From the NCBI GenBank assembly GCA_027943335.1, contig BSBK01007724.1:496001-560000 (forward strand): a DNA stretch of 64,000 nucleotides, read 5' to 3'. The position numbers and the translations under genes are program-made. A model generated the notes under the pieces. It made no database searches. It was not told the DNA's origin and saw only the letters and a program-made list of their open reading frames with translations. Below, one piece after another: positions 1 through 11,246 of this stretch; positions within the stretch are counted from its first letter, which is position 1; every line of letters starts with the position of its first letter. This DNA comes from Chamaecyparis obtusa (Eukaryota; Streptophyta; Pinopsida; Cupressales; Cupressaceae).

Positions 1-2
1 AT

Positions 3-320
3 GAGGAGAAATTTGAGCACTTGAATCATTTTTTTGTTGAGACAAGTGTTGAGCTTCCTACTCCTCCACCTCCTATTTCTTCAGACATGGGCTCTACTAT
101 TCAACAAGATGATCCAAGTATTTCAGCTCTTACAAAATGTGAAGACTACTTGGATGCATCTTCAACATTTTTTGATTCTCATGATGCACATTTGGATGAC
201 ATACATGAGGGGGTTTCTCTTTCCTTTGATGATAGCATCATAGTTGGGGATACTTCTTCACCTTATTTGGAAATTGGCGATCTTGATTCTTCTCCTTCTT
301 CACTTGATTTGTCACATTAG
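3..320 (+). pseudogene. Partial acidic reading frame of E0
   Basis: The frame is open from the window edge to a TAG at 318-320, giving about 105 residues, so the true start lies outside. The product is rich in Asp, Ser and Pro, with a PTPPPP stretch and repeated acidic clusters (DDIHEG, DDPSIS). No catalytic motif, Cys/His cluster or membrane segment is visible. In composition it resembles the acidic frame of E3 (26257-26976), which lies between LTR and protease there, but I cannot align the two residue by residue. It may be the C-terminal tail of an accessory or post-Gag protein. Its function is unknown. Confidence 0.35.
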
Positions 321-812
321 GATAGATTATTTGACTTGGAGATTCCTATTCACTCTTCAAAGATTCATACATGGAGATCTTCATCTTCCTCCTTCCATTT
401 GCACAAGGATTGGCTTCTTCATCATTTGATGTATCTATTTCTTCCTAAGGGGAGATATGTTTCTTGTAGACATTGATTGATCTATTGTTTATAGGTACTC
501 TTCATCAATATGGGAGCTTCTACATTATGGGGGGGATATCATGTCTCCAACTATCCTTCTTATGGGGGATAATTCAATGTATATACTTGATGTATGTAGT
601 TCTTGGGGGGTCTTGAGTACTCCATCCATCCATGCATCTTGTTTTCTTCTCTCTTTTTGGGGGAGGGTTTTTCCCATGAGGTTTTCTCTTTTTCTCCACT
701 TTATGAGAGTTATGCATTTAATGTATTGCATTTTGTACATGGGTACATAACATGGCCTAGTTGCTGGGACCCATCTTGCATTGTGATTTTAAGTGCATTA
801 CCCTAATTTTCA

Positions 813-822
813 CTTAAGGGGG
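813..822 (+). promoter_or_regulatory. Polypurine tract of E0
   Basis: CTTAAGGGGG abuts the TGTTGG start of the LTR at 823. A purine run ending in G directly at a TG terminus is the usual plus-strand primer site for reverse transcription. Confidence 0.6.
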
Positions 823-1187
823 TGTTGGTGTAATTAAATATTCCTAATTAAACTTTATTTAATCTTACTTAGGTTAATGCATTGCATAGTAGTTTGTGAA
901 TGAGACACCTAGGAGTTTGTACCTCAATTAAGTAAATGGTGTAGGAGAAATTCCACTTTTCATGTGAGATCCACCTTTAGTGCTCTTATCACATTATCAT
1001 CCTAATCCCATTGCACATACTTCATTGCATAATGGAGGATGATCCACATTTGGTGGACATGTGATTACACCTAGCATAGGTGATAGCTTATCAACTCCTT
1101 ATAATCTCTCTTATCGAATTTCCTATATAAGGAGGCCTATTATGTAATCATGTACATCAAGGTGAATTTATTGGATCAATTCAATAT
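823..1187 (+). repeat. E0 3' LTR, left part (split by E1)
   Basis: The LTR starts TGTTGGTGTAATTAAATATTC and holds a clear TATA box (CTATATAA, 1123-1130). It is cut at 1187 by E1, whose TSD AATAT lies at 1183-1187 and 6696-6700. The rest of the LTR should resume at 6701. Its right end is not recognisable to me. Confidence 0.55.
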
Positions 1188-1617
1188 TGATGTAGGAGCA
1201 TCCTGGGTGTAAGAGCAATCTTGCATCACCCAAAAATATTTATGTTTTATATTCAATAAAGGTTATCTTGAGCCGACTATGATGTAATGAAATATAAAAT
1301 AAAAATAATTCTAAGTTTGGTCGGCCTTATTGGCTAAAATTCTGGAACCTTCCCAGGCGGTGAAAATCGCCTATATAAGGAAGGCTGTATTATTGTCTTA
1401 GGCAGTTCAGAATAGTTCTGGGTAATAGTTCGAGGCTTTGTCCTACAGAATATTGTAAGGGAATGCCCATGTGGCTTTGCATATTGTAATTCTGAAAGTT
1501 TGTAATTCCACATTTGTGGAGATAATAAGAAGCCAATTTTCTGTTCTTGCATATTATTGTTGTTGTTTCTCTATTTCTGTTATGTGTTTGTGGTATTAAG
1601 GGGAGCACCCTTCATCA
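1188..1617 (+). repeat. E1 5' LTR
   Basis: The 430-bp LTR runs from TGATGTAGGAGCATCC to CCCTTCATCA. The TATA box is at 1372-1378. The only AATAAA (1255-1260) lies upstream of the TATA box, so it cannot serve as a poly(A) signal in R. Confidence 0.95.
1371..1379 (+). promoter_or_regulatory. E1 LTR TATA box
   Basis: CTATATAAG lies about 240 bp before the LTR end, in the U3 position. The 3' LTR copy reads GTATATAAG, one of the few differences between the LTRs. Confidence 0.7.
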
Positions 1618-1619
1618 AG

Positions 1620-1634
1620 TGGTATCAGAGCAGG
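1620..1634 (+). promoter_or_regulatory. E1 primer binding site (initiator tRNA-Met type)
   Basis: TGGTATCAGAGCAGG begins two bases after the 5' LTR. TGGTATCAGAGC is the standard complement of the plant initiator tRNA-Met 3' end. Confidence 0.9.
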
Positions 1635-1718
1635 AGTTCTTGAGTGTGTAAACAGATCGCCGACTGTGAGGCAGTTTGCACCAGGACCGTGGCTAGGGTT
1701 TCAGCGCGCATCGCGAAA

Positions 1719-4700
1719 ATGCCTCCATGAAGGGAACGTGGCGGAAGAGCTGGTGTTGTAACACCTGAGGTTAGAGAGCTGTAGAGACAAGTGCGAGCAT
1801 TGCAAGAAGAGATTCGCAGAGGAATGAATCTTAATGTCAGAGACGAAAGCGAGGATGAAGCCGAAGAAGAATATCAAGAAGGAGAAGTTGAAATTGTGAA
1901 CCATGAGGAAGAAAGACTTTTTCGGGCGATTTCCAAGATTGGGAAAAGACCTAAGATTGAGGTTCCTACATTTTCTGGAAATCTTAACCCAGAGGAATTG
2001 ATCGACTGGATCAATGAATGTGAAGAATATTTTGAGTATGAAGATGTTGAGGATCCTGATAGGGTCAAATTTGCGAAGGCCAGACTAAAAGGTCATGCGA
2101 AGATAAGGTGGCAAGAGATTCAGTTGGAGCGAAATAGAAGGGGAAAGGAGAAAATCACGAGATGGGATCGGATGGTGGATAAATTGAAGCGACAGTTCAT
2201 TCCTGTTGATTATGAGCTTGACCTACTGAAAAAAATGCAGAGTTTGAAGCAAGCAGGAAGATCTGTTCAAGAGTATACAGAGGAGTTCTATCGACTTCTC
2301 ATCAGAACAGGCCATGCAGAAGCTGATAAGGAGAAAGTTGCCCGATACCTTAATGGGTTAAGGCCAAGCATTCAGGAGGAGCTGAATCTGGTTCGAATGA
2401 ATAGTATTGAAGAGGCATACCAGTTTTCCCTAAAAGTAGAGGAAAAGCTGAACAAGAAGTTTGAGAGCAGACAAAATGAAAGAGGTCACGGTGGACGATC
2501 TGGTGGACGATCATATGGTGGCCGAAATGAAGATCCGAAAAAGAAGGATGAGGCCAGTAGCAGTCAGAATCAGCGAGGAAATAATTCCAATCGCTTCCAG
2601 GATCAGAATAATAGAGATCAGAGAGGAAGAGGAAGAGGACAAGGATCTGGAAGAGGTGGCTTCCGTGGAACGTGTTTTCACTGTGGAGAAGAAGGTCATA
2701 GGGCATTTGAATGTCCTCAGCGCCAAGGCAGAACAGACAGGAGAAATGAAGGCCAGGCCAGAGTTGCACATGTAGATGAAGATGTCAGATCATCAAATTC
2801 TGAAGATGCTGAAAGAGGAGAAACATTGATTAACAGAAGAGTCCTATTGAGTGGTGAGAATGAACCTGAGCAAAGGAGGAGCTTGTTTCGCACCAGGTGC
2901 AAGTGTGAAGGTAAATGTTGTGATGTGATTATTGATAGTGGAAGCACTGACAATTTGGTGTCAGAAGAGATGGTGACAAAGTTGAAGCTCAAGAGACAGA
3001 AACACCCACATCCATATTGGATTGCCTGGGTACAGGATGACCACAGGGTCATGGTCAATGAACAATGCCTGGTGAAGTTCAAGATTGGCAGATACCAAGA
3101 TGAGGTATTGTGTGATATCATATCTATGGATGCATGTCATATGTTGTTGGGTAGACCATGGCAGTTTGACAGATGTGCTGTACATGATGGTCGTGCGAAT
3201 ACCTATTCCCTGACAAAGGATGGAGTGCGACATAAGCTAAAACCATTGAAGGAAACTAAAGAAAAGGTATGTGGTAATGCAAGGATAACTTTTGTTGATG
3301 GAAGAAATTTCCTAGATGGTATGAGGCATGAGCATGTATGTTTTGCTTTAATTCCAAAAGCTGGTAAAGAGGAAGTAGAAGATGTTCCTGTAGAAGTTGA
3401 AGATTTGTTGAATGAGTTTCAGGATATTGTATCCGATAACATGCCTGATGGATTACCACCAGTCAGAAAGATCAGTCATCAGATGGACTTGATCCCAGGA
3501 GCGAGTTTTCCGAATAAGGCAGCACACAGAATGACACCTGCAGAAAGTGAGGAGTTGAATAGACAAGTACATGAACTGTTACAGAAAGGATTGATCCGTG
3601 AGAGTCTGAGTCCCTGTGCTGTACCAGCAGTATTAGCACCAAAGAAGAATGGAGAATGGAGGATGTGCATAGATTCTAGGGCAATAAACAAGATCACAAT
3701 CAAGTACAGGTTTCCATTGCCACGAATGGATGATATTATGGACTGTTTGAGTGGAGCTGTGTATTTCTCAAAGATAGATCTGAAGAGTGGATATCATCAG
3801 ATTCGGATCAGAGAAGGAGATGAATGGAAGACTGCCTTCAAGACAAAGGAAGGACTATATGAGTGGTTAGTCATGCCTTTTGGGCTAACCAATGCACCGA
3901 GCACTTTCATGCGGCTCATGAATGAGGTTCTAAAAGAATTTTTGGGTAAGTTTGTCATTGTTTACCTAGATGATATTTTGATCTTTAGTAAGACATTGGA
4001 TGAGCATATGATGCATATTCGTATGGTATTTGAGAAGCTGAGAGAAGAGAAATTGTTGATTAATTTGAAGAAGTGCAGTTTTGTGAAGAAAGAGTTAGTG
4101 TATTTGAGATTTGTAGTTTCAGCAGAATGTCTAAAAATGGACCCAGAGAAGGTACAGGCTATCCTTGAATGGCCTACTCCAAGGAGTGCTACTGAGGTAA
4201 GATCTTTTCATGGTCTAGCTAGCTTTTACAAAAAGTTTATCAGAAATTTTAGCAGTATTTGTGGACCCTTGACTGAAACAATGAGAGGGGATAGAAAAGA
4301 GTTTAAGTGGACTAATGGGGCAGAAAAGAGTTTTCAATTATTGAAACAAAAAGTTACAGAACAACCTGTTTTAGCACTTCCAGATTTTAATAAGGTGTTT
4401 CAAGTAGATTGTGATGCTAGTGGTACTGCAATAGGAGCTGTTATGAGCCAAGAAGGTAAACCTGTTGCTTATTTCAGTGAGAAGTTAAATGATGCCAAGA
4501 GGAAATATTCTGTTTATGATCAGGAATTTTATGCTATAGTTCAGGCATTAAAGAAGTGGAGACATTATCTGCTTCCTAAGGAGTTTGTTTTGTATACTGA
4601 TCATCAAGCTTTGCAATATTTGAATAGTCAGGGAAAGTTGAATCAGAGGCATTTGAAATGGGTTGAGTTTTTGCAGAGTTATACATTTGTTTTGAAACAC

Positions 4701-6227
4701 AGAAGTGGAAAGTCTAATAGGGTTGCAGATGCTCTTAGCAGAAGGCAACTATTGCTGACAGAGATGCAGATTGAGGTGGTTAGGTTCAAGGAACTCAAGA
4801 ATTTGTATCCAGAGGATCCTGATTTTGGTGAAGCTTGGAAAGCTTGTACAGAACCTGTTACTCTAGACAGGACAAAATGGTTGGATTTCATCATCCAAGA
4901 TGATATGCTATTCAGAGGGAGTCAGTTGTGCATTCCACGAAGTTCTATGAGGGAGAATCTCATCAAGGAGAAGCATAGCGGAGGATTGGCTGGACATTTT
5001 GGTCGTGATAAAACCCTTGCTTTGGTTGGTGAGAATTATTATTGGCCACAATTGCAGCAAGATGTGAAGAAGTTTGTACAGAGTTGCAGAATATGTCAGA
5101 TGGCGAAAGGAGTGAAGCAGAATACAGGGTTGTATCAGCCATTACCTATACCAGAGAAGCCTTGGGAGGATATCAGTATGGACTTTGTTCTTGGTTTATC
5201 GAGGACACAGCGGGGACATGATTCAATTTTTGTAGTAGTTGACCGATTTTCAAAGATGGCGCATTTCATTCCCTGCAAGAAGACTAATGATGCTGTTCAT
5301 ATAGCAGAATTGTTTTTCAGAGAGGTAGTGAGACTTCATGGTTTGCCAAAGACCATAGTTTCAGATCGAGATACTAAGTTTGTTGGATATTTCTGGCGTA
5401 CATTGTGGAAGAAGTTAAAGATAGATTTGAAGTTCAGTTCATCACATCATCCACAGACTGATGGACAGACAGAGGTGGTGAATAGGAGTTTGGGAAATTT
5501 GCTGAGATGTTTGGTTGGAGATAAGCCAACCGGATGGGATTTGATTTTACCACAGGCAGAATTTGCATACAATAATTCTGTCAACAGGAGCACTGGTAAA
5601 TCACCATTCCAGATTGTATATGGAAGTAGTCCAAGAAATGCATCTGAATTAAGGAAGATAGATAAAGGAGAAATAAGTAGTGCTGAAGCTGAGGATTTTG
5701 TAGAACACTTGAAGAACATCCATGGGGAGGTGAGGAAGCATATTACCAAGATGAACGCACAGTATAAGGCTAAGGCAGATGAGAAAAGGAGGTATAAGGA
5801 ATTTCAGGTTGGTGATGAAGTCATGGTTCATTTGCGAAAGGAGCGGTTTCCAGTTGGTACATATAACAAGCTGAAAATGAAGAAGTTTGGACCATGTAGG
5901 ATACTGAAGAAGCATGATTCAGGAAATGCATATGAGGTAGAATTGCCTACTGAGCTAAATATTTCACCAGTGTTTAACATTTCAGATCTGACAGAGTATC
6001 ATGAAGGAGGTGTTGAAGATGAGATCACAGCAGCACAGTGGAGTATTCCAGCAACTAGTTCAGACACTAAGGAGATCGAAGATATACTGGACAGTCGTGT
6101 TGGCAGAAGCACAAGGAACAGGACATATGAAGAATATCTGGTCAAGTGGAAAGGATGACCTGTTGAAGATTCATCATGGCTGACAAAGGAGGAGGTTAGC
6201 CGTCTTGGCTTTCCTCTACACACCTGA
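1719..6227 (+). pseudogene. E1 gag-pol polyprotein with three nonsense codons
   Basis: One frame encodes the whole polyprotein. From the ATG at 1719 it meets TGA (1728-1730) and TAG (1782-1784). It is then open from 1785 to TGA at 6156-6158; beyond that the same frame continues to TGA at 6225-6227. The first in-frame ATG after the early stops is at 1824. Numbering codons from 1791: zinc knuckle CX2CX4HX4C at 295-308; protease D-S-G at 382; RT Asp663 and YLDD about 725-728; RNase H Asp875 and Asp937; integrase His1062 and Cys1099/Cys1102, then Asp1131, Asp1192 and Glu1228, spaced as DD35E. The chromodomain starts at EYLVKWKG and is cut by the 6156 stop. Each stop is one C-to-T change from a sense codon (CGA, CAG, CGA). 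The RT also has VYLRFVVS where the family usually has Gly for Arg. It would direct copy synthesis and integration, but is broken here. Confidence 0.95.
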
Positions 6228-6265
6228 GTCGTGACAGGGTCACTTCTCAAATTACCCCGGGTGTC

Positions 6266-6695
6266 TGATGCAGGAGCATCCTGGGTGTAAGAGCAATCTT
6301 GCATCACCCAAAAATATTTATGTTTTATATTCAATAAAGGTTATCTTGAGCCGACTATGATGTAATGAAATGTAAAATAAAAATAATTCTAAGTTTGGTC
6401 GGCCTTATTGGCTAAAATTCTGGAACCTTCCCAGGCGGTGAAAATCGCGTATATAAGGAAGGCTGTATTATTGTCTTAGGCAGTTCAGAATAGTTCTGGG
6501 TAATAGTTCGAGGCTTTGTCCTACAGAATATTGTAAGGGAATGCCCATGTGGCTTTGCATATTGTAATTCTGAAAGTTTGTAATTCCACATTTGTGGAGA
6601 TAATAAGAAGCCAATTTTCTGTTCTTGCATATTATTGTTGTTGTTTCTCTATTTCTGTTATGTGTTTATGGTATTAAGGGGAGCACCCTTCATCA
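6266..6695 (+). repeat. E1 3' LTR
   Basis: The 430-bp copy runs from TGATGCAGG to CTTCATCA and is followed by the TSD AATAT (6696-6700). The 38 bp between the end of the polyprotein frame and the LTR contain CCCCGGGTGTC rather than a purine run. Confidence 0.95.
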
Positions 6696-6700
6696 AATAT

Positions 6701-7510
6701 TAATCATTGCATTCATATCATCTCTCTTATTATTTTATTTAACCTCTAGATCCTTGGTTCAATCTTTTCTATTTGCAAATTCTTACAATCATGCTTTCCT
6801 TTTCCATTCAAGTTATTTCAATTTCTTGGTTAATTCCAAAATTGGTGTTTGACCTAGGAAAACCCTCATCGATCCAACTATTTATCTTCTTTCTATGTGA
6901 AGGTTGTAGGATAAAAAGGCACATCCAAATTTAGATCAACAAGATAAAGACCTAAATATCTCCCTTTTGTAGGTACAAAAAGGCATGGTCAAGGCTACCC
7001 TACTCAATGTCGTCCGAAGACAAGGATACCTCATTCAACATCAACCCTCATATTTTGGCCTTGATTTTGGTAGTAGATTCTTCTTTATCTTTTTCTCCCA
7101 GATTTATCTCTATTATCTACATACTAGGTTTCTATAATTATATATCTTCTAAAAACCCTCATTTTTCCATCTTTCAACTTAGCTTCCATATTCCTTTTTC
7201 ATAATTGCAATATTATTTTCAACTCATCATGAGGGACTGTTGAACCCATTTTGTGCCCAATATCTTGAGACAATTGGATCACTCCTATCCAAAGTAGTTA
7301 AAATGAAAATATATCTAAATTCATACTTTGCATATACAAGCTAATGAACTCTATTTTCTAACATTATAATTTCACATTGTTTCATTATAAGTACTTTTGT
7401 ATCTTTCCCCAAAGAAGTGATATTCAATTTGAAAGTTTATTGTATCTTTCCCTAGCATAGTGAATCTTAGTCTGAGAGTTAGGGAACCATTTTCTTCCTT
7501 GGTTGTAAGC
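6701..7510. other. Non-coding stretch between E1 and E2, probably rest of E0 LTR
   Basis: This stretch is AT-rich with no supported gene. It must be contiguous with 1187 before E1 inserted, so at least its left part should be E0 LTR. A repeated phrase TTGTATCTTTCCC occurs near 7397 and 7440. The CTAAA at 7511-7515 is the E2 target duplication. I cannot place the end of the E0 LTR. Confidence 0.4.
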
Positions 7511-7515
7511 CTAAA

Positions 7516-9136
7516 TGATTTAGAGGCTTGAAGAACTCCACAAATTGGACAAAAAGACTCTACACCTTGTAAAACAATCCCAAGGTCTCACCGTGTACCC
7601 AAGGGAATCCACTTGCTCCAAGAGGTCAAATGACTTCCAAATGACACAAGGCCAACCAAAAGAATTCCTAGGGTCCAAAAAAGCCCAAAACAACTTTTCT
7701 TGACTGGTTACAAGTTCCCTTTAAGCCACTTGATCAGATATCTCAAAATGAGTTACTAACCCCAAGCAATCTTGCCTAGTAGCCCCATGTTTCCTGATTT
7801 TTGGACTTTTGGACCAGACTTTACAAAACATTTGAAAATTAAATTTTTGATTCAGATACCCATTTGGAATTTATAAAACATATGTTAAAATGGAGTATTA
7901 CTCTTTTGGACCAACTGTGCATAAAATTGCTGCCTCCAGTATTGCCACTAGACCTAGTTGGGCCACTTTACAAAGGAACTACCAAAAATACTTATCCCCA
8001 GACACTATAACTTTCAAAAGTCCCTATTTATACCCCCAAAAAAAGGATTATCTTATTGGTTTTCACCTAGAAACTTCCCATATGGTCAAACTCAAAATTC
8101 CTCACCAAATGGCTCCAAAAACTAGGGCCTTCTAGAAAATGACCCAAAACTCACTTCCAAAACCCCTCCTTCAGGATTAACCACTTATTTGACATGTAAT
8201 TTTTTTGTTTCAAACAAAAAAATGCCCTCCTTAAGCCCGATCTCTCGCTGCTACACTTATGGCATCAAATTCCATGCATTTTCATGCACCCAAGCACTCC
8301 AACTTGCCCAAATGGATGATCAACTGCATTCTCTATCTTATTCCTACATTATTATGCATAATTACATATGATACATATCATAAATCCATCCCCATGTCAC
8401 AGTTAGAACAGAAAGGGGATGGTTACACCATTTTGCTTGAGAAAAACAATGTGAAAATGGCTATCTACAACACTTATTCTATGTAACTGAAACTTCCATG
8501 AAAAAATCACTTAAGATGAATAAAAAAAACTTAAAATACATCCTTCAATACATTTCAATGACAAAAAAATAAGGAAATACAATAAGATATCAAAATATGC
8601 AAAGGAAGTTATGAAATTCTGAAATTTTATTGCATTTCTAAGAAAATCTGCACATTCTCCTTTACCAATTCGTACCATGCCTTTTCCCTATCATTCCTGG
8701 GTGTTTATAACTTCCAAAACCAATCCCAAGTGGTTGGAAGTGATTACAATTTCTTTAAAACTCCTAAACATATTTTCCCACCAAAACACAACTAGCCCTT
8801 AATATTCAAACATTTGAATTATTAACTTGTGTTTTTGTTATATTCATTTCTTAATACTTATTTGATTCTACTTATAGGGTCTATTTGAATCCATTAGACA
8901 CTTCTAAATCCTAATTAGATCCTTTGGGTACTTATTGACCCAAATTACAATATTTTTGATGTCCTAGTCCTCTACTTGGACCAATAGGACTTAAACACAT
9001 TTTATTGCAATTTTTATTGTCAATTGCCATTATTGGCTCTAATACACCCCAATTCACATTTAGGGATGACTTTAGTCCTTTGTATTTGACTGGCTTAATG
9101 GTGGACCTAGGTGTCTTCATAGGTGCTCCTACACCA
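7516..9136 (-). repeat. E2 3' LTR
   Basis: On the plus strand it runs TGATTTAGAGGC... to ...CTACACCA. A minus-strand TATA box (TATAAATAG) lies at 8024-8033. The inside flank reads AAGGTGGGATGTA on the minus strand, a weak polypurine tract. Confidence 0.92.
8024..8033 (-). promoter_or_regulatory. E2 LTR TATA box (3' LTR copy)
   Basis: TATAAATAG on the minus strand. The same box stands at 11755-11763 in the other LTR, where it would drive the element. Confidence 0.5.
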
Positions 9137-11205
9137 TACATCCCACCTTGGAAAAAGTTCTTGTCCCAAGAACTAAGGGACTGTGTCTTTGTGCCTCCCA
9201 TCTTCCTTGTAGGTGGCTCTCTCTTCTTCTCTTTGTGAGTCCTTTGTTCAACCTCCAATTCTATCCTCTTACCCTTCACACCTGCAAACAAAGATTGAGA
9301 AACAAAAGAAGGAATAGAACTAAGATCAAATCTGTCATCATGCTGCTGCAAATAGTGATCTTGTGTGTCTACAAATTGTCTTTGCAACTGCCTCCTTGGA
9401 TCAGATTGACTCCTCCTTGTGTCTTTTAATGACACCTCTGCAATTTTCTTCATTGATTTCTCCAAAGGACACCACATTGTGCCAATGAGGACACCATCTC
9501 CATGCCCTATTTGCTGTTTTATAGTCAATGCCTCATGACTTTCCACAAACTTGTCTTTCAAGACCAATAAAGTTGTCTTAGAATCCTACTCTTTAGTCAC
9601 CATCTTTTCATGCTTTGGAACCTGCAAATCAACATATGTTTTTGCACCAAAGATAATGATGCTACCAACTTCTTCTACCTTGCTTGGAAGAGGTTTAAGG
9701 GTGAATTTTCTTCCCTCCTTGTGCACCACATACTCATTTTTTAAACCATAATGAATGGTCTTCCTTGAAGCCTGCCATGGCCTTCCTAAGATGATGTGAC
9801 AACATGTCATGGGAACTATATCACATAGAACCCTATCAGCATAACCCCCAATTGAAAAATCTACATATTCTTTCTCCTTAATCACAATATTCTGATCATT
9901 ACTAACCCAAGAGGCCCTATATGGTCTACCAATAGGAAATTTAGGCAAGTTTAACTTATTTACCATCTCATAGGACACTATATTGTCAAATGAACCAGAA
10001 TATATGATAACCTTGCATATTTTTCCATAGCATTTACAATTTGTTCTAAAAATAGATACTTTGGGTGTATGTTGAATAGGTGACCTTCCCATCAAGAGAC
10101 ACTCACCTTCTTTAGGATACGCATAATCATGGTTTGCTTCTTCTTCCTCTTGATGTTTGCTGTCCTCTTCTCCTTGAGTCAAATGGACCCTCTTATCATT
10201 CTTCTTAGCTTCTCTTTGAGGACACTTGTAGAATGGGTGCCCTTCTTCACCACACTTGTAGCGATTTCCATGAAAGCTCTTTCCTCTACCATTTCTTTGT
10301 TCTCCTTTCTGATCTGAGACTTTCTCTTTACCCTTCTCATTTTATCCTTGGCTTGGATTCACTCCTTTGCCCTTGTTTTGTTGTCCTCTTGAACTACCTT
10401 GCCTCTCTTGCCTTCTTTTAAGCTTGTCTTCTGCTTTTATTGCCAACTTGTAGAAATCTTCAAGAGTCCTTGGTGTGGCCATGCTCATCTCATCCTGGAT
10501 GTTATACCTCATCCCTCCAGGATATCTAGCCACCTTCTCTTCCACATCTTCATCATGAGAAGCTCTGATGTCAAGCTTGTGGAATTCCTCTGTATACCTT
10601 TGGACATCCATGTCTTTCTGCTTCAACCCTTGAATCTTCTTAAAGAGTTGAACCTTGCAGTCCTTAGGTAGAAACTTCTCCCTCATTTTTTCCATCATTC
10701 TAGGCCATGATGTGATCTTTGGTAGGTTTTTCTTGCACCTTTCTACTTGTAGGCAATCCCACCATAACAATGCATGACCCTTAAGTCTTGCTTTTGCAAT
10801 CTTCACTTTATGCTTGTCTTCAATGTCCTCATAGTCAAAGTGGTTCTCAATAACACTGAACCAATCAAGGAGCACTTTCTCATCCATCTTCCCATCATAC
10901 ATTGGGATCTCTGCTCTGACTTTTGATTCTCCTCCTTTAACTACCTTTAGGATCTTTACTAGTCTAGCATCCTCATGATCCAACCTTTCTTCAATAGGTT
11001 CCTATTCTACTTCACCTTCATCATCAAAAGAGTTTAAACCCCTCTTCTCAACAAGATTGGTCAACCTTTCAATGAATTCTTCCAATCTGTTGTTCTTTTC
11101 TACTTGCTCCATCACAATCTTAGCAAGCTCCGTGTTTGTCATCTTTGGAGGCATGTTTTCAGCCTCTTCTTCAAAATCTTCAAACTCTTCCTCAGACATA
11201 CACAC
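9137..11205 (-). pseudogene. E2 Gag-protease polyprotein, three nonsense codons
   Basis: One frame runs leftward from ATG 11205 through Gag and protease into the 3' LTR. It is interrupted only by TAG (11002-11004), TAA (10342-10344) and TAG (9586-9588); no frameshift is needed. The Gag part (about 10983-10360) shares DWF/DWI, YEDIED, AKARLKGHA and YTEEF with E1 Gag, so the families are related. The zinc knuckle near 10240 has lost its first Cys (Arg instead: RYKCGEEGHPFYKC). The protease motif reads IIYSGSFDN where family members have IIDSGS, so the catalytic Asp is replaced by Tyr. After the protease comes about 150 residues rich in Lys, Arg and Gln with no RT motif. A coiled-coil-like Glu-rich start (11205-11010) precedes Gag. 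Confidence 0.88.
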
Positions 11206-11233
11206 CTAACCTTCCTCCCAAGGTTATTACTTT

Positions 11234-11244
11234 CTCTAATACCA
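11234..11244 (-). promoter_or_regulatory. E2 primer binding site
   Basis: TGGTATTAGAG on the minus strand lies two bases inside the right-hand LTR. It differs at one base from TGGTATCAGAG (tRNA-Met), again C to T. Confidence 0.75.
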
Positions 11245-11246
11245 AT

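Larger units (their letters stand above)
1..822 (+). mobile_element. E0: 3' internal part of an LTR retrotransposon
   Basis: This is the internal region just upstream of a 3' LTR. It enters the window at the left edge, carries one partial reading frame (3-320) and then about 500 bp of non-coding, T-rich sequence with short G runs such as TTTTTGGGGGAGGG near 656-670. It ends in the polypurine tract at 813-822, directly followed by an LTR start (TGTTGG). No pol domain lies inside the window, so the family cannot be fixed. The assignment rests on the polypurine tract plus TG junction and on an E1 insertion in the following LTR. Confidence 0.6.
1188..6695 (+). mobile_element. E1: near-complete Ty3/Gypsy chromovirus
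   Basis: This is a full-length LTR retrotransposon of 5,508 bp. It has two 430-bp LTRs with TGATG...CATCA ends and a perfect 5-bp TSD (AATAT). A tRNA-Met-type primer site is followed by one gag-pol frame in the order Gag, zinc knuckle, protease, RT, RNase H, integrase, chromodomain. The LTRs differ at about 4 of 430 sites by eye (the sixth base T/C, ATAAAA/GTAAAA, GCC/GCG, TTTGTGG/TTTATGG), so insertion is recent. Size and C-terminal chromodomain fit chromoviruses of the Reina type, but the clade was not tested. Three nonsense codons make this copy defective. No good polypurine tract is seen before the 3' LTR. Confidence 0.95.

Noticed and set aside
1791..1793. Start of E1 gag-pol at 1791
   Set aside because: The codon there is GTG, which only follows an in-frame stop. 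The conserved start is ATG 1719, and the first usable ATG after the stops is 1824.
2350..3233. Minus-strand frames within E1 gag-pol
   Set aside because: They overlap the well-supported plus-strand polyprotein and have no motif.
8189..8486. Small repeated frames in the E2 LTRs (8189-8371, 11920-12102)
   Set aside because: They occur in both copies only because the LTR is duplicated. They have no start context or known motif, and one lies in U3 upstream of nothing coding.
9586..11205. Programmed readthrough or U-to-C RNA editing of the in-frame stops
   Set aside because: Stops differ in kind, position and context between elements and sit in random places within domains. U-to-C editing is known from organelles, not from nuclear retroelements. 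Methylation damage explains them more simply.
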